In this document: in pieces, positions 1 to 8,222 of the stretch | How the letters are laid out: each line of letters starts with the position of its first letter | Position numbering within the stretch: position 1 is the first letter of the stretch | Assembly (NCBI RefSeq): GCF_001542405.1 | Contig: NZ_LNCD01000058.1 | Location: forward strand, 10,995 to 48,652 | Source: Rhizobium altiplani | GTDB taxonomy: Bacteria; Pseudomonadota; Alphaproteobacteria; Rhizobiales; Rhizobiaceae | DNA length: 37,658 bases | Direction of reading: 5' to 3' | Notes under the pieces: generated by a model | What the model saw: the letters and a program-made list of their open reading frames with translations, nothing else | The model's database searches: none | Told to the model about the DNA's origin: nothing | Made by a program: the position numbers and the translations under genes

Positions 1-116
1 AGCGACATCACATGATTGCTGAGCGCCGGCTGGGCAATGCGCATCCTGGCTGCCGCCCGGCCGAAGTGCAGTTCCTCGGCCACGGCTTTGAAATAGGTGA
101 GTTGGCGCAGTTCCAT
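1..116 (-). CDS. LysR-family transcriptional regulator, N-terminal part (cut by window edge)
   Basis: The minus strand opens with ATG at 116-114 and reads [20 protein letters not shown], then an [15 protein letters not shown] helix-turn-helix, and runs off the edge after 38 full codons. This is the standard LysR DNA-binding start: 'LRQLxYF' helix, 'HFGRAAxR' and 'QPALS' recognition helix. LysR regulators usually act as tetrameric activators of a nearby divergent gene. Here the divergent neighbour is the small XRE gene at 236. The ligand-binding domain is not in this part. A LysR C-terminus in the same orientation ends the window at 37658 and could belong to the same or a related gene. Confidence 0.85.
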   Translation of the reverse strand, partial: MELRQLTYFKAVAEELHFGRAAARMRIAQPALSNHVMS

Positions 117-235
117 GAATGAGCTCCGCCGCACGTGTGCTTCATTGCCACGATGCTTCGCAAAAGATAAGTTATAGCCAGTTAGCACGCTTAAGTTTCT
201 TTTTCAACTCTCAACTTGCGAAAATAGAAAGTTTT

Positions 236-481
236 ATGCTCAAACCATCTCAGTGCCGCGCAGCTAGGGCGCTTCTCGACTGGACCCAGAAAGACCTCGC
301 CGAGAAGACTTCGATCAGCGCGGTATCCATTCGAGCATTCGAGAGAGGGGGAGAGATGCGCGACAGCAACCTTCGTCTATTGACGCTCACCTTCGAGGCC
401 GCAGGCATAACCTTTCAGAGTGAAGGTGAGATTACCGATGGAGGAATAGGCGTCCGCCTTCGATCACAGGATCGGCAGTAG
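236..481 (+). CDS. Small XRE-type helix-turn-helix regulator
   Basis: An 81-residue protein starting MLKPSQCRAARALLDWTQKD. The N-terminal 50 residues carry a typical Cro/CI fold: 'QCRAARALLDWTQKDLAEKT' (helices 1-2) followed by 'SAVSIRAFERG' (recognition helix). The tail 'FEAAGITFQSEGEI..GVRLR' is the usual end of short rhizobial XRE regulators. The frame is open upstream to 119, but the ATG at 236 gives the normal family length, and the upstream sequence is AT-rich and promoter-like. It probably binds DNA as a dimer; the target is unknown. It is transcribed away from the LysR gene at 116. Confidence 0.8.
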   Translation: MLKPSQCRAARALLDWTQKDLAEKTSISAVSIRAFERGGEMRDSNLRLLTLTFEAAGITFQSEGEITDGGIGVRLRSQDRQ

Positions 482-583
482 ACGTGGAGCTAAGCGCGTG
501 TTCTTGCTTGCAGCTCGTAGGCGACCCGATCAGCCTGTGAATAGTTAAAGTTTAGATTGCCGAACACTGCCAAAGAAGGCACT

Positions 584-601
584 AGCGATAGCGATAGCGA
601 T
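584..601. repeat. Short tandem repeat AGCGAT x3
   Basis: Three perfect head-to-tail copies of AGCGAT lie in the intergenic stretch before the gene at 657. No function is evident. Such hexamer runs can vary by slippage. Confidence 0.7.
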
Positions 602-656
602 TCAGCAGCCTGCTGGTTGTTAGTACGCCGGGAAACGGTTGCATTTCGAAGGGACA

Positions 657-974
657 ATGTTCGGCCCGATGCGCGAATATCTGAGAATACCGATCCGGGT
701 GGAAGTTGTCCGCGCTGACGAGATCATCTCTGCCTCGGGCGAACGCTGGGATTCGGTGCCGCATTGGGCTGTTGAGTGCTACGGCCATGGTCAAATGGTT
801 GTCGCGGAAACGGGTGTCACGTTATTCAACGGCTCAGAAGCTTTGAGAGCCCAGCCCGGCGATTTCGTCGTTCGCGATCATAAGGGCGCTTTTTCAGTCT
901 ACGATCAAACGGCTTTCGACCAAAGCTTCATGCCGGCACACTCGGCAGAGGTCTATAAGTTGCACGCGGCGTAG
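657..974 (+). CDS. Conserved small protein of unknown function (phage/plasmid 'PGD' type)
   Basis: A 105-residue soluble protein. ATG 657 is chosen over the earlier TTG at 639 because GAAGGGA lies just upstream. The C-terminal part 'QPGDFVVRDHKGAFSVYD' followed by 'FDQSFMPA' resembles a family of small proteins common on phages and rhizobial plasmids that share a PGDW(I/V)..KG.(F/Y)....F...Y.P pattern. That family has no known function. No signal peptide or membrane segment is visible. It is followed by a strong hairpin at 993-1015. The family link is from memory of the motif, so moderate confidence. Confidence 0.6.
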   Translation: MFGPMREYLRIPIRVEVVRADEIISASGERWDSVPHWAVECYGHGQMVVAETGVTLFNGSEALRAQPGDFVVRDHKGAFSVYDQTAFDQSFMPAHSAEVYKLHAA

Positions 975-992
975 GCGCCTACCCAGAAGATT

Positions 993-1015
993 GGCGGCCC
1001 AGTTTCCGGGCCGCC
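993..1015. terminator. Bidirectional hairpin terminator
   Basis: GGCGGCCC (993-1000) pairs perfectly with GGGCCGCC (1008-1015) around a 7-nt loop. It lies between the convergent 3' ends of the gene at 657-974 and the gap remnant. The U-tracts are poor, so efficiency is uncertain. Confidence 0.6.
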
Positions 1016-1034
1016 TTCGACGATATCAACAGGC

Positions 1035-1150
1035 TTAGATGAGCTTTGCGAAAGCGACAGCCGTATCAGACATGCGGCTGGAGAAGCCCCACTCGTTGTC
1101 GTACCAGGACAGGACGCGCACGAAGTTGCCTTCCATGACCTTCTCTGATC
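1035..1150 (-). pseudogene. gap: 3' remnant of glyceraldehyde-3-phosphate dehydrogenase gene
   Basis: The minus strand encodes [20 protein letters not shown] followed by [15 protein letters not shown] and a TAA stop at 1037-1035. This is the highly conserved GAPDH C-terminus ('[15 protein letters not shown]'). Homology stops around 1140-1150, just before the LysR gene at 1196, so only about 35 codons survive. The rest of the NAD-binding and catalytic domains is absent. This is a break point: a chromosomal-type gene end has been joined to a different regulator gene. It cannot make a functional enzyme. Confidence 0.85.
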
Positions 1151-1195
1151 CGTTGCGAAGATCGAGGAGTGGCTGTCGTGGTTAATGAAATTAAT

Positions 1196-2121
1196 ATGCT
1201 GAATTCGATCGACCTGAGAACACTGAGGGCATTCGTCGCCGTGGCGCGGGAGCGCAACGTCACCCGCGCCGCGGAGTTGTTGCACGTCACGCAACCGGCC
1301 GTAACGCTGCAACTGAAACGTCTTGCCGCGGAAACCGGCCTATCCCTGTTCCGGCGGACTTCCACGGGCTTGGAGTTGACGCAGGAAGGGGCGCTGTTGG
1401 CTGCCAAGGCCGAACAGGTGCTAGCGGCGCTGACGGATTTTGGGCAGACAGCCGGACATCTATCGACACGTATCCGCGGGAAATTGCGGATCGGCACGAT
1501 CATCGACCCGGAATTCACCCGTTTGGGTGCCTTTCTGAAAGCGCTCATCGAAAGCGGACCTGGCATAGAAACCACGCTGCGTCACGGAATGAGCGGCGAT
1601 GTGCCGGAGGGGCTGAGGCGAAATGAACTCGATGCCGGCTTCTTTCTCGGAGACCCAAGCGACTACGACCCTTCCGCCGATATGACCGGCGAGAGCGCCG
1701 CACCGCTCTTTTATGCCCGCGACCTGGCGCAATTGACCTATCGTGTCGTCGCTCCTCCAGCGCTCGCCGCTTTCGTGCGCGGTGCGGACTGGCCACAGCT
1801 CGCAACACTTCCCTGGATCGGCACACCGCAGGCCTCGGTCCACAATCGATTGCTATCGCGCCTGTTTGCCGATCTAGGCGTCCGGCAAAACATCGTCGCC
1901 CAAGTGGATCAGGAGACGTCCATGGTCGCCATGGTGCGTACAGGGGTAGGGTTGAGCCTTTGCCGAGAGTCGATTGCCCTTATGAACAGCAGGCACACGG
2001 CCTCGTGATCGCTGAAGATGTCAAGATCTCCACGACACTCAGTTTCCTCTGCATGGATGCTCGCACTCAAGACCCGACTATACTGGCGGCCCTGGACGCG
2101 ATCAGACGGGTTTGGGGATAG
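1196..2121 (+). pseudogene. LysR-family regulator with a C-terminal frameshift
   Basis: ATG 1196 (MLNSIDLRTLRAFVAVARE) opens a LysR protein with the helix-turn-helix 'NVTRAAELLHVTQPAVTLQL' and a substrate-binding domain up to 'VGLSLCRESIAL'. The frame then runs into a stop at 2006-2008. In the next frame the natural end continues directly: EQQAHGLVIAEDV, then a 'DPTILAALDAIRRVWG' tail and TAG at 2119-2121. One base appears lost near 1975-1990. Without the shift the protein would be about 308 residues, normal for LysR. The product may be partly functional, since DNA-binding and most of the effector domain are intact. GTG 1169 is an alternative, less likely start. Confidence 0.8.
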
Positions 2122-2608
2122 GTTTCGTGATTACATGGGCCAAGGCGCGAGGCGTGAACCGATAATTGTGAAGCCGGCAACGCTTCAACAACCGCCCGCA
2201 CCGCAGCCACCAATCATCGAAGCACCGCATTCGACCCAGTCACACACAAAGCTCGCATACCGATCATCTATGAGATCAGCGCCAATCCAGTGGAACGTTT
2301 CATTCGCTACTCCTTCTTTATCCAAAGCTAGGTTTTTCAAGCTCTTGATGCGAACAGCCGACCCCGTTATTCCGCTATCGGGCTTGAAGTGAATCGAACC
2401 TTGGCTGCGCTTTATTCAAAAGACGATTGAACTTGGGTAATTGGAAACTGCTCGCTTATGGCCAACTATCTTCCCGCACAAATATCAGCATCGTGATCTG
2501 TCACGGCCCCGGTTGCTGAAGAAACGGCGGTCCCCCTGTCATGGGTTTCGGCACCGCTGGCGGCCCCTCAAGGATCGCGGGACATTCGGCCACTGATAGC
2601 CGATAAGA
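2122..2608. other. No gene recognised
   Basis: This stretch between the frameshifted LysR gene and the trbI remnant has only short, low-quality open frames. I recognise no protein motif, RNA or repeat in it. It is probably debris next to the decayed conjugation genes. Confidence 0.4.
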
Positions 2609-2935
2609 TCAATTCCTGTATGAGCCAGGAAACACCATGTCCTGGTCGACGAGGACATTGAACTTGTATCTGGGCCGGATTTCGAGTGTCGGCTGGACAT
2701 TGAGGTTGCGGCTGATCGTCTGCTCGGCAACGCGCCCGAAGCCCTCAGCGAAATTCCGCCGTGCCGCATCCGAGGCCGTCTCCTGCGTTGCCAGCGTAGA
2801 GCTTTTCGGCATCGAGGCGTCGATCCCCGTCCCGATCAGCGCGATCAGCACCGCCGAACCGAAAGTTCGGAAGTAATGGTTGTTCACCTTATCATGGAAG
2901 CCGCCATACCCCTCGGCATCGGTGCCCGCCATCGT
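2609..2935 (-). pseudogene. trbI: trbI C-terminal fragment (VirB10-like conjugal transfer protein)
   Basis: The minus strand reads GTDAEGYGGFHDKVNNHYFR, then a 'TFGSAVLIALIGTGID' membrane-proximal segment, 'AARRNFAEGFGRVAEQTISR', 'NVQPTLEIRPRYKFNVLVDQ' and DMVFPGSYRN before TGA at 2611-2609. This matches the C-terminal domain of TrbI of Ti/Ri-type plasmids. TrbI is the VirB10-like scaffold that spans the envelope of the mating-pair channel. The sequence begins abruptly at about 2935, where the frame passes without a stop into an ISAs1 transposase piece. The middle of trbI is missing. Confidence 0.85.
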
Positions 2936-3450
2936 CGGTCGCCTCCTGGCCAAGAACCAGCCGCTGCCGGGTCGCCCATGCCGACACCATATGCAGCGGT
3001 TCGCGCCCCCGGCCGCGCGCGTGGGTGCGCCTTGATGTCTTGCCATCGATGGCGATGACGTCCGGATCGCCATCCCGCAACGCTTCGACCCACGAGGTGA
3101 AGCAGGATTTGAACAGGTCCGGATCAAGTGCGTTGATGACGTCGTTTAACGTGTCGTGGGAGGGTAGGCCGCGTTCGAAGGGCAGGAACCGCCGCAGAAA
3201 GTCCATCCGCTCTTCGCCCCAAAGCCGGATCTCGACGAAATCCTCCATGCCGCTCAGCGTCGCACACAGCACGAGCAGCAGAACCTCCGGCAGCGGACAA
3301 ACCACCCGCCAATATTCTCGCGTGTCGGAAAGCACCGAAAAATGATCAAGAATGGCGCGTGAAGAGGCGGGAGAGGCTGGCATGAAAGGCTCCGTCGACT
3401 CGAAGCGCCTTATGAATCACACTCGCACCTCTCCCTGCCACAACGAAATG
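2936..3450 (-). mobile_element. ISAs1-family insertion sequence remnant (5' part)
   Basis: The minus-strand frame from ATG 3383 encodes the N-terminal 150 residues of an ISAs1/H-repeat transposase: 'ILDHFSVLSDTREYWRVVCP', 'LPFERGLPSHDTLNDVINAL', and the first catalytic Asp in 'DVIAIDGKTSRR', then 'HMVSAWATRQRLVLGQEATD'. It breaks off at about 2935, directly inside trbI sequence. About 60 bp upstream of the ATG the sequence changes from trbI-like to IS-like near 3445-3455, presumably the original left end. The 3' half, with the remaining catalytic residues and the other end, is lost, so the element is dead. Confidence 0.8.
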
Positions 3451-3689
3451 TAAAGCTGAAGCGATTGCCCTGTCGGCCGATGCCTGATCGATTGATTTCG
3501 CATTCGTCTGCAGCTTGCCGCGGTCGATGGCGATCGGGGCGTCATAGGCGGCATCGCTCGCCTGCAGCCGCGCCATATGCTGCCGTTGCCGCTCGCCTAG
3601 ATATTGCTCCTGTTGCTCTCAGACGATTGATCCGGCGCATGCCGGTTTGCGCCCGCTCGTTGGCGGCCGAGCTTCAGGGACTGTACCAT
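3451..3689 (-). pseudogene. trbI: trbI N-terminal fragment
   Basis: ATG at 3689-3687 starts [16 protein letters not shown], the TrbI N-terminus. The frame hits TAG soon after, and in another frame the sequence resumes as RQRQHMARLQASDAAYDAPI followed by AIDRGKLQTNAKS, a conserved periplasmic segment of TrbI. The stretch carrying the transmembrane helix is deleted between the two. The start overlaps the end of trbH by 16 nt, as in the compact trb operon. With the piece at 2609-2935 it shows trbI was damaged by an internal deletion, an IS insertion and a second deletion. Confidence 0.75.
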
Positions 3690-3890
3690 GGTCTTCTCCC
3701 CTCACCGCGCTTTAGGAGGGACAGCGCGCTTGCCGGCGTTGCCCCGTTGGCGGTTACCGCATAGGCGCGTCCGAGTTCCATCGCGTTGGTCGACAACCGG
3801 GCGAGCACCTGACCCTCGAAGGGCACGATCACGTAAGCGAGCGGAATGACGGGCGTGCCTTGATCCGTCTTCTGGTCGGTGACGACGGCA
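3674..3890 (-). pseudogene. trbH: trbH C-terminal fragment
   Basis: The minus strand reads [32 protein letters not shown], then '[20 protein letters not shown]' and ends [10 protein letters not shown] with TGA at 3676-3674. It matches the C-terminal half of TrbH, a lipoprotein-like protein of the trb mating-pair operon. The order trbH-trbI is the native one. The N-terminus with its lipobox is missing; at about 3888 the sequence joins a fragment of an unrelated gene. Confidence 0.7.
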
Positions 3891-3985
3891 TCAGGCACGC
3901 CGAACCCGATGTCACGATCCTGAACTCATAGAGATGGCTGTTGGTCCAGCCGAAGGCTTCCTGAAGAACCTCATGAAGCCGGTCA
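3890..3985 (-). pseudogene. Fragment of plasmid pRiA4b ORF-3-like protein
   Basis: The minus strand reads RWIDRLHEVLQEAFGWTNSH then LYEFRI, and after a one-base shift RDIGFGVPD. The pattern 'LH.VLQ.AFGW..SHL..F' is the hallmark of the pRiA4b ORF-3-like family, common on rhizobial plasmids with unknown function. Only about 30 codons remain, fused to trbH on one side and an NmrA-like piece on the other. Confidence 0.65.
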
Positions 3986-4136
3986 ATCCACCGCGAACAA
4001 TCTCTTCATCCGCAAATGAGCCTTGCAAGAGCGAGTTGTTGCCCAAGTCCAAAAGTTTCTGTGCACGATCTGACGTCCGATCACGGGTCAGCACGAGAAG
4101 GTTATACTTGCCGTCGCTACCCACGCCCCGCATGAC
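3986..4136 (-). pseudogene. Fragment of NmrA-like NAD(P)-binding protein
   Basis: The minus strand encodes YNLLVLTRDRTSDRAQKLLD then LGNNSLLQGSFADEEIVRGG. This resembles the second strand/helix region of NmrA-type NAD(P)-binding proteins ('V.ALTR..S..A..L...GVE.V.GD..D.ES'). The Rossmann glycine motif lies outside and is not seen. It abuts the left inverted repeat of the ISKra4 element at 4137, so the IS, or a deletion next to it, removed the upstream part. Confidence 0.45.
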
Positions 4137-5576
4137 GAGAGTGGGAAAAACGTGGGGGTAAGGATATCCAGGTAATCGAGTGCTTTTTGGAAAGGGTACT
4201 CGTTGACCGCACAATTGAAGATGATCATCTCCGTCGAGCTAGTGGGGGTGGACGGCGTTCGACAGCGTCGCGAAATTGCCAACGTTAAGCGAAGTGTCGA
4301 TGAGGCTCGTCTCGACGATTTTGGCCTTACCCTCGAAGAAGGCAAAGAAATTCAGCTGCATCTGCAGAAGGAGCTGACGCAGTTTCAGACGGATCAGGCC
4401 GTCCAGCGTGATCGGAAGTGCCCGCGCTGCGATTGCTCTCGCCAGGTTCACGATTACAGATCCCGTACGATCCATTCGCTCTTCGGCCTTTGTCGTGTGT
4501 GTGTGCCACGGTGGCGACGCTGCGAATGCGGATCGAGCGCAAGATTGGCCACCGATTGCGCCCCGAGCCTGTTAAATGGAAGAGCAACGCCGGAATTGGA
4601 GCGAATTCAGGCAGAACTCGGCTCCCGTTTGTCCTTTCGAGAAGCAGCTCGTGTACTTGATATCTTTTTGCCGACGGCAAGAGTCCATAATCACCGGACG
4701 TAACCGGCTGGCTAAGGTTGCCGATCAGATCGAAAAGTGGGACGTCGCGTGCCCCTATCGTCTCAGTCGCGCCGGCAAGTCTCCCGTTTCCGTTTTCATC
4801 GATGGCGCCTACATTCGCGCGGTTCCCGGCTATCAAAGCCGGCATTTCGAGATCGCGATGGGACGCGTTGTTTCGGAAGGCCGAGCACCGCGTCAGTTTG
4901 CCGGCGCGCCGCATATCGCCACCGGCAAACACGATATCGTTCGCGCGGCGATGCGCGCACAGGGATGGCTGCCCGGCCGAGATGTCAGTGTTTTCAGCGA
5001 TGGAGAAGTCGGCTTGCAAAACATCGTTGTCAACGCAACACGCCAGCCCGTTACGCATATTCTTGACTGGTTTCATATATCGATGCGTCTCCGACACATT
5101 GAACAGGCCTGGGAGGGCATCAAGTATCTCCAGGATCTGAACGTCTATCTTCGAGACGTCGCGATCCATGTGCCCAGGCTTCGACATTTGCTATGGAGTG
5201 GATATGTCGGAGAGGCGAGCGAGGCCGTAAAACAGATGCTTGCCCAATTGGATCAGCCCGGATTTCGCGACGCCCTCGGCAAAATCAGGCGCCTCTACGA
5301 GCTGATTGGCAATCTTCACACTTACCTGCTCCAGAATGAAGCTTCTATCGTCAACTACTGTCGGCGATACTGGTCCGGCCTGCCGATATCCAGTTCGCCG
5401 GCTGAAAGTGCCGCCAACAGCCTCGTCAATGCCCGCATGAACAAGAAGCGTCAGATGCGTTGGTCACCGATTGGCGCTCATCGGGTTCCCCAAGTCCGAG
5501 CCGCCGCAGCGGATGGTCGACTTAAGAAGGCAAAGCTAAATCTTGCAGCGTGACCCCCAGGTTTTTTCCCGCTCCC
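4137..5576 (+). mobile_element. ISKra4-family insertion sequence with both ends
   Basis: A 1440-bp element. The left end starts GAGAGTGGGAAAAACGTGGG at 4137. The right end, read inward on the minus strand from 5576, starts GGGAGCGGGAAAAAACCTGG. They form an imperfect inverted repeat of about 26 bp. The interior is one transposase gene (4221-5553). The flanking octamers (cgcatgac and ggcgaaac) do not match, so no target duplication is visible, suggesting rearrangement after insertion. A second copy of the left 121 bp lies at 36643-36763 in opposite orientation. Confidence 0.85.
4221..5553 (+). pseudogene. ISKra4-family transposase, frameshifted
   Basis: ATG 4221 (MIISVELVGVDGVRQRR) opens the N-terminal part with a zinc-ribbon-like 'CPRCDCSRQ...CVPRWRRCECG' segment. 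The frame ends at 4701-4703 after 'PTARVHNHRT'. The rest continues one frame over, from about 4690, as RNRLAKVADQIEKWDVACPY, 'SVFIDGAYIRA' (probable first catalytic Asp), 'VSVFSDGEVGLQNIVVNATR', 'ILDWFHISMRLRHIE' (second), and 'SSPAESAANSLVNARMNKK' with 'MRWSPIGAHRVPQVR' (catalytic Glu region). All conserved blocks are present, so one indel near 4690-4700 separates it from an intact transposase. Programmed frameshifting cannot be excluded, but no obvious slippery heptamer is seen at the joint. Confidence 0.8.
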
Positions 5577-5693
5577 GGCGAAACAGCCGCATTCTCAAAT
5601 TTAAGTGCCAAGCGACACATTCAGTCCGCTGGCGGACAAGCCAGCATGCAAGAAGTGAGCAATATAGGTCACGCTTTGTTGTGCCAATTGTGT

Positions 5694-5720
5694 TTGAAAA
5701 GCGGCAAGATTGTGTAATAA
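5694..5720 (+). promoter_or_regulatory. Candidate promoter for the gene at 5728
   Basis: TTGAAA (5694-5699) and TAATAA (5715-5720) are separated by 15 bp in an AT-rich stretch just upstream of ATG 5728. The spacing is short for a sigma-70 promoter, and the 5' leader would be very short. Confidence 0.35.
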
Positions 5721-5727
5721 TTAGGCA

Positions 5728-5958
5728 ATGAGGGAAATCAAACCGCCGTTATTTGGGCTGTACCATGATCATCGCGCCTCTCAACGCCGGGCAGTATTTC
5801 AACGCGAGCTTGATCGATTGATTGAGGCGGCGGTTGCTGCAGGTTGGAGAGAAGCAGAAATCGCACTTGAAGTTGCGGATCTCGCGGAGGATTACGTCAT
5901 GAAGCTGGCAAAGAGCGACGGCATATCATTCGCGAACGACAATACTTGCAAGAATTAG
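5728..5958 (+). CDS. Small conserved rhizobial protein, unknown function
   Basis: A 76-residue soluble protein, MREIKPPLFGLYHDHRASQR then a long amphipathic helix rich in Ala, Glu and Arg ('RLIEAAVAAGWREAEIALEV'), ending 'FANDNTCKN'. The 'AxxAGWxExExALxxAxLAxD' helix pattern is seen in short rhizobial proteins of unknown role. ATG 5728 has only a weak ribosome site (AGG). It is the first intact gene to the right of the IS element. I cannot assign a function. Confidence 0.6.
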   Translation: MREIKPPLFGLYHDHRASQRRAVFQRELDRLIEAAVAAGWREAEIALEVADLAEDYVMKLAKSDGISFANDNTCKN

Positions 5959-6011
5959 GCTGGAAGGCGCGGGAGCGATCGCGAGCACTGCCACCAACCC
6001 CGGAGGAAAAA

Positions 6012-6197
6012 ATGAACTCAGCGGCAAAAGGTTGGATGCAGTCTACGATAAAGCCCCTAAAGATATTCGCGTCTGCAATGTGCGTTTCCGCGCTTCTACT
6101 GTGTTTGCTCGTACTAATGATGCGACATTTCGGCCCCCTCATTGTTGCGAGCTATCTTTATTCAGAACAATCGACGGCGATTCTAATAGTCGATTAG
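6012..6197 (+). CDS. Small single-pass membrane protein
   Basis: A 61-residue protein starting MNSAAKGWMQSTIKPLKIF with one strong hydrophobic helix ('AMCVSALLLCLLVLMM', about residues 21-36) and a short tail ending ILIVD. ATG 6012 has an excellent ribosome site (GGAGG, 5 nt upstream) and is preferred over the longer frame from 5946. It lies 53 bp after the gene at 5728 and may share its transcript. No known family recognised. One of several very short membrane proteins in this window. Confidence 0.6.
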   Translation: MNSAAKGWMQSTIKPLKIFASAMCVSALLLCLLVLMMRHFGPLIVASYLYSEQSTAILIVD

Positions 6198-6408
6198 CTA
6201 CGTAGATCAGCAAACAGGGAGTTCGTACGGCGGCCTGCTCCTGCAATCAATAGGTGTCGACCAAAACCGGGCTGCCTCTGTTTTCTCGCGTACGGCTTTG
6301 TGCGGGATGGCGACCGAGCCGGCCGCACCGGGGCGTGGCAGTTCGTTTCGTCACGAGAACCAACGCGCCAGCAGTGCGGGACATGGCGGATCCCCACTGT
6401 TACAAGTC
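6198..6408. other. No gene recognised
   Basis: Short, unconvincing frames only. Together with the remnant next to it, this looks like decayed sequence between the small membrane protein and nhaA. Confidence 0.35.
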
Positions 6409-6543
6409 GCAGCAGAGCGGCAACGTGGTAACCGTCAGCATGATGGAGGCAATAATGCCCAGGATCTCGTCGAGTGAGTTTGCGCCGAGCTTTATGAAAA
6501 CGTCGGCGGGGATGTAGGAGGTAACGACGAGAGGGCTGTTGCG
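6409..6543 (-). pseudogene. Remnant resembling a DUF2254-type membrane protein
   Basis: The minus strand encodes IPADVFIKLGANSLDEILGI then IASIMLTVTTLPL. The 'A...L.ILG.IASSML.V....' pattern resembles the second periplasmic/membrane segment of DUF2254 proteins. No start, no downstream continuation and no full domain are present. Weak call based on about 35 residues. Confidence 0.35.
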
Positions 6544-6646
6544 AGCGCTAAGAACGTCGCCTAAACCATACCCGCCGCGAATCCATGCGTTTTCGTCGCC
6601 TCAAGATCGGCGCAGATTGCCTTCACCAAACGAGAAGCAAGTGTGA

Positions 6647-7843
6647 TCATGCAGCCTTCGCAACTGCCTTCCGTCGGCTGACGAGGAGGACACCCGATCC
6701 GACGATCCCCGAAAGGGCTGATCCTGTCAAAATGCCGATCTTCACCTTGTCCTGGATTGAAGGATCATCAAAGGCCAACAACCCGATGAACAAGCTCATT
6801 GTGAACCCGATCCCACAAAGGATGGCCACACCCGTCATTTGCGACCAATTGGCAGTCGCCGGAAGCTGCGCCCATTTCAGTTTCACAAGGATCGCCACGG
6901 TGACCAGAACACCGGATAACTTTCCGACAAATAGCCCAGCAGCGACGCCAAGCGTGCGAGGATCAACGAGCGTCGTGAGCGTTGTACCTGCAAGAGATAC
7001 GCCTGCATTGGCAAAACCGAAGAGCGGAACAATCACGAAGGCAACCGGGCGATGGAGGAGATGTTCGAGATGATGCAGAGGGGACTCCTCGTCGCGGGCC
7101 TCCGGTGTGCCGGGGGTACGCTTGATCGGGATCGTAAGGGCCAGCATGACGCCCGCCACCGTCGCGTGGACACCGGAGGCGAAGACAAGCAGCCACAAGA
7201 CAATTCCAAGCGCCAGGTAAGCCGGGAGCCGCGTGGTGCCAGCACGGTTGATCACGAAGAGCAGGCCAAGGGTCACCGAAGCGCCGGCGAGCGCAACGAC
7301 ATTGATATCAGTGGTGTAGAAGATCGCGATGACAATGACGGCACCAAGGTCATCGATGATCGCAAGCGCCGCCAGGAAGATCTTGAGCGAGGCAGGAACG
7401 CGGTTCCCGAAAAGCGACAGCACGCCTAGCGCAAAGGCGATGTCGGTTGCGGTCGGAATCGCCCATCCTCGAAGGCTGGCCGGATTGCCGAGATTGAATG
7501 CTACGAAAATGAGTGCCGGCATCAGCATACCACCAGCGGCCGCAGCGCCCGGAAGGATACGCCTGCTCCATGTCGATAGCTGGCCGTCAAGCATCTCGCG
7601 CTTGATCTCAAGACCCACCAGCAGGAAGAAGACGGCCATGAGCGCGTCATTGATCCAGTGCAGTAGGCTGAGCGGACCAATATACACATGCAGCGCGTGA
7701 AAATAGACGTCGGCAAGCGGCGAGTTCGCGACGATGAGCGCGAGTGCCGCTGAAGCCATCAGGACAAGACCGCCCGATGCTTCGTTGTCGAGAAATCGGC
7801 GAAGTGTGGATTGTATGCGGCCAGTCGCGGTCGTCGAGGACAT
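6647..7843 (-). CDS. nhaA: Na+/H+ antiporter NhaA
   Basis: A 398-residue inner-membrane antiporter that exchanges cytoplasmic Na+ (or Li+) for external protons, giving salt and pH tolerance. Full-length with about 12 membrane helices. Diagnostic blocks: '[20 protein letters not shown]' (helix II-III), '[11 protein letters not shown]' with Asp134, '[17 protein letters not shown]' with the ion-binding pair Asp164-Asp165, and '[15 protein letters not shown]' near the end. ATG 7843 is chosen because GGGAG lies upstream; an in-frame start at 7924 would add an unlikely Cys/Ala-rich leader. It is transcribed away from the micro-protein at 7984. A second, decayed nhaA lies at 25530, and both copies share a conserved upstream segment. 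Confidence 0.95.
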   Translation of the reverse strand: MSSTTATGRIQSTLRRFLDNEASGGLVLMASAALALIVANSPLADVYFHALHVYIGPLSLLHWINDALMAVFFLLVGLEIKREMLDGQLSTWSRRILPGAAAAGGMLMPALIFVAFNLGNPASLRGWAIPTATDIAFALGVLSLFGNRVPASLKIFLAALAIIDDLGAVIVIAIFYTTDINVVALAGASVTLGLLFVINRAGTTRLPAYLALGIVLWLLVFASGVHATVAGVMLALTIPIKRTPGTPEARDEESPLHHLEHLLHRPVAFVIVPLFGFANAGVSLAGTTLTTLVDPRTLGVAAGLFVGKLSGVLVTVAILVKLKWAQLPATANWSQMTGVAILCGIGFTMSLFIGLLAFDDPSIQDKVKIGILTGSALSGIVGSGVLLVSRRKAVAKAA

Positions 7844-7863
7844 GGGTTCGCGCTCCCTGTTGG

Positions 7864-7886
7864 AAGGTTGATCGTCAGTCTCCGTC
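7864..7886 (-). promoter_or_regulatory. Conserved leader element upstream of nhaA
   Basis: Read on the minus strand, this carries GACGGAGACTGACGATCAAC then CTT, 21 nt before the nhaA start. The decayed nhaA copy has the same segment at 25489-25510 with a single base missing. Upstream of it both copies hold a G/C-rich block containing GGG(A/C)TTCCC. Conservation outside the coding frame suggests a leader with a regulatory or translational role, though recent duplication alone could explain it. Confidence 0.45.
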
Positions 7887-7983
7887 AATTTCGGGAAGCC
7901 CGCGGCGCACGCAGCACACGCCATTGGTCAGAGATAGCGTAAGAGTGAACGCATTACCACAGTCAATGAGATATAATCCGGAC

Positions 7984-8094
7984 ATGTCCAACAAGATGAC
8001 ATTACTAATCGCATTGGCGGGGCTCGCGCTTATTCTCATTCTCGTGTGGACCTTGCTACTCATCGGTCATACCGTCGCGCCACCGCCGGTCTGA
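7984..8094 (+). CDS. 36-residue single-pass membrane micro-protein
   Basis: MSNKMTLLIALAGLALILIL continues VWTLLLIGHTVAPPPV and stops. It is essentially one transmembrane helix (residues 6-27) with a Pro-rich tail. The upstream sequence has no clear Shine-Dalgarno site, but a perfect TATAAT (7972-7977) lies 6 nt before the ATG, which would make a leaderless mRNA. It is divergent from nhaA (141 bp apart). Coding status is inferred from the clean hydrophobic helix; no homologue is recalled. Confidence 0.45.
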   Translation: MSNKMTLLIALAGLALILILVWTLLLIGHTVAPPPV

Positions 8095-8222
8095 CAAAGG
8101 CACTTTGCGGGGGGTCGGAACTCTTCACCGGTTCGTCGGTTAATCCAGCACGGTCAATACAAGCCACCTCGGCCCTCATATTAAGCGCCCCGGTTCTGGT
8201 TTTTCCGCCATCCTTTCATATC

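Noticed and set aside
2484..2500. TATCAGCATCGTGATC as another MarR-type dyad
   Set aside because: Half-sites are spaced by six rather than five bases, and it lies in decayed DNA beside the trbI remnant.
4327..5187. 286-codon minus-strand frame inside the ISKra4 element
   Set aside because: Opposite the transposase with its catalytic blocks. No family resemblance and no ribosome site.
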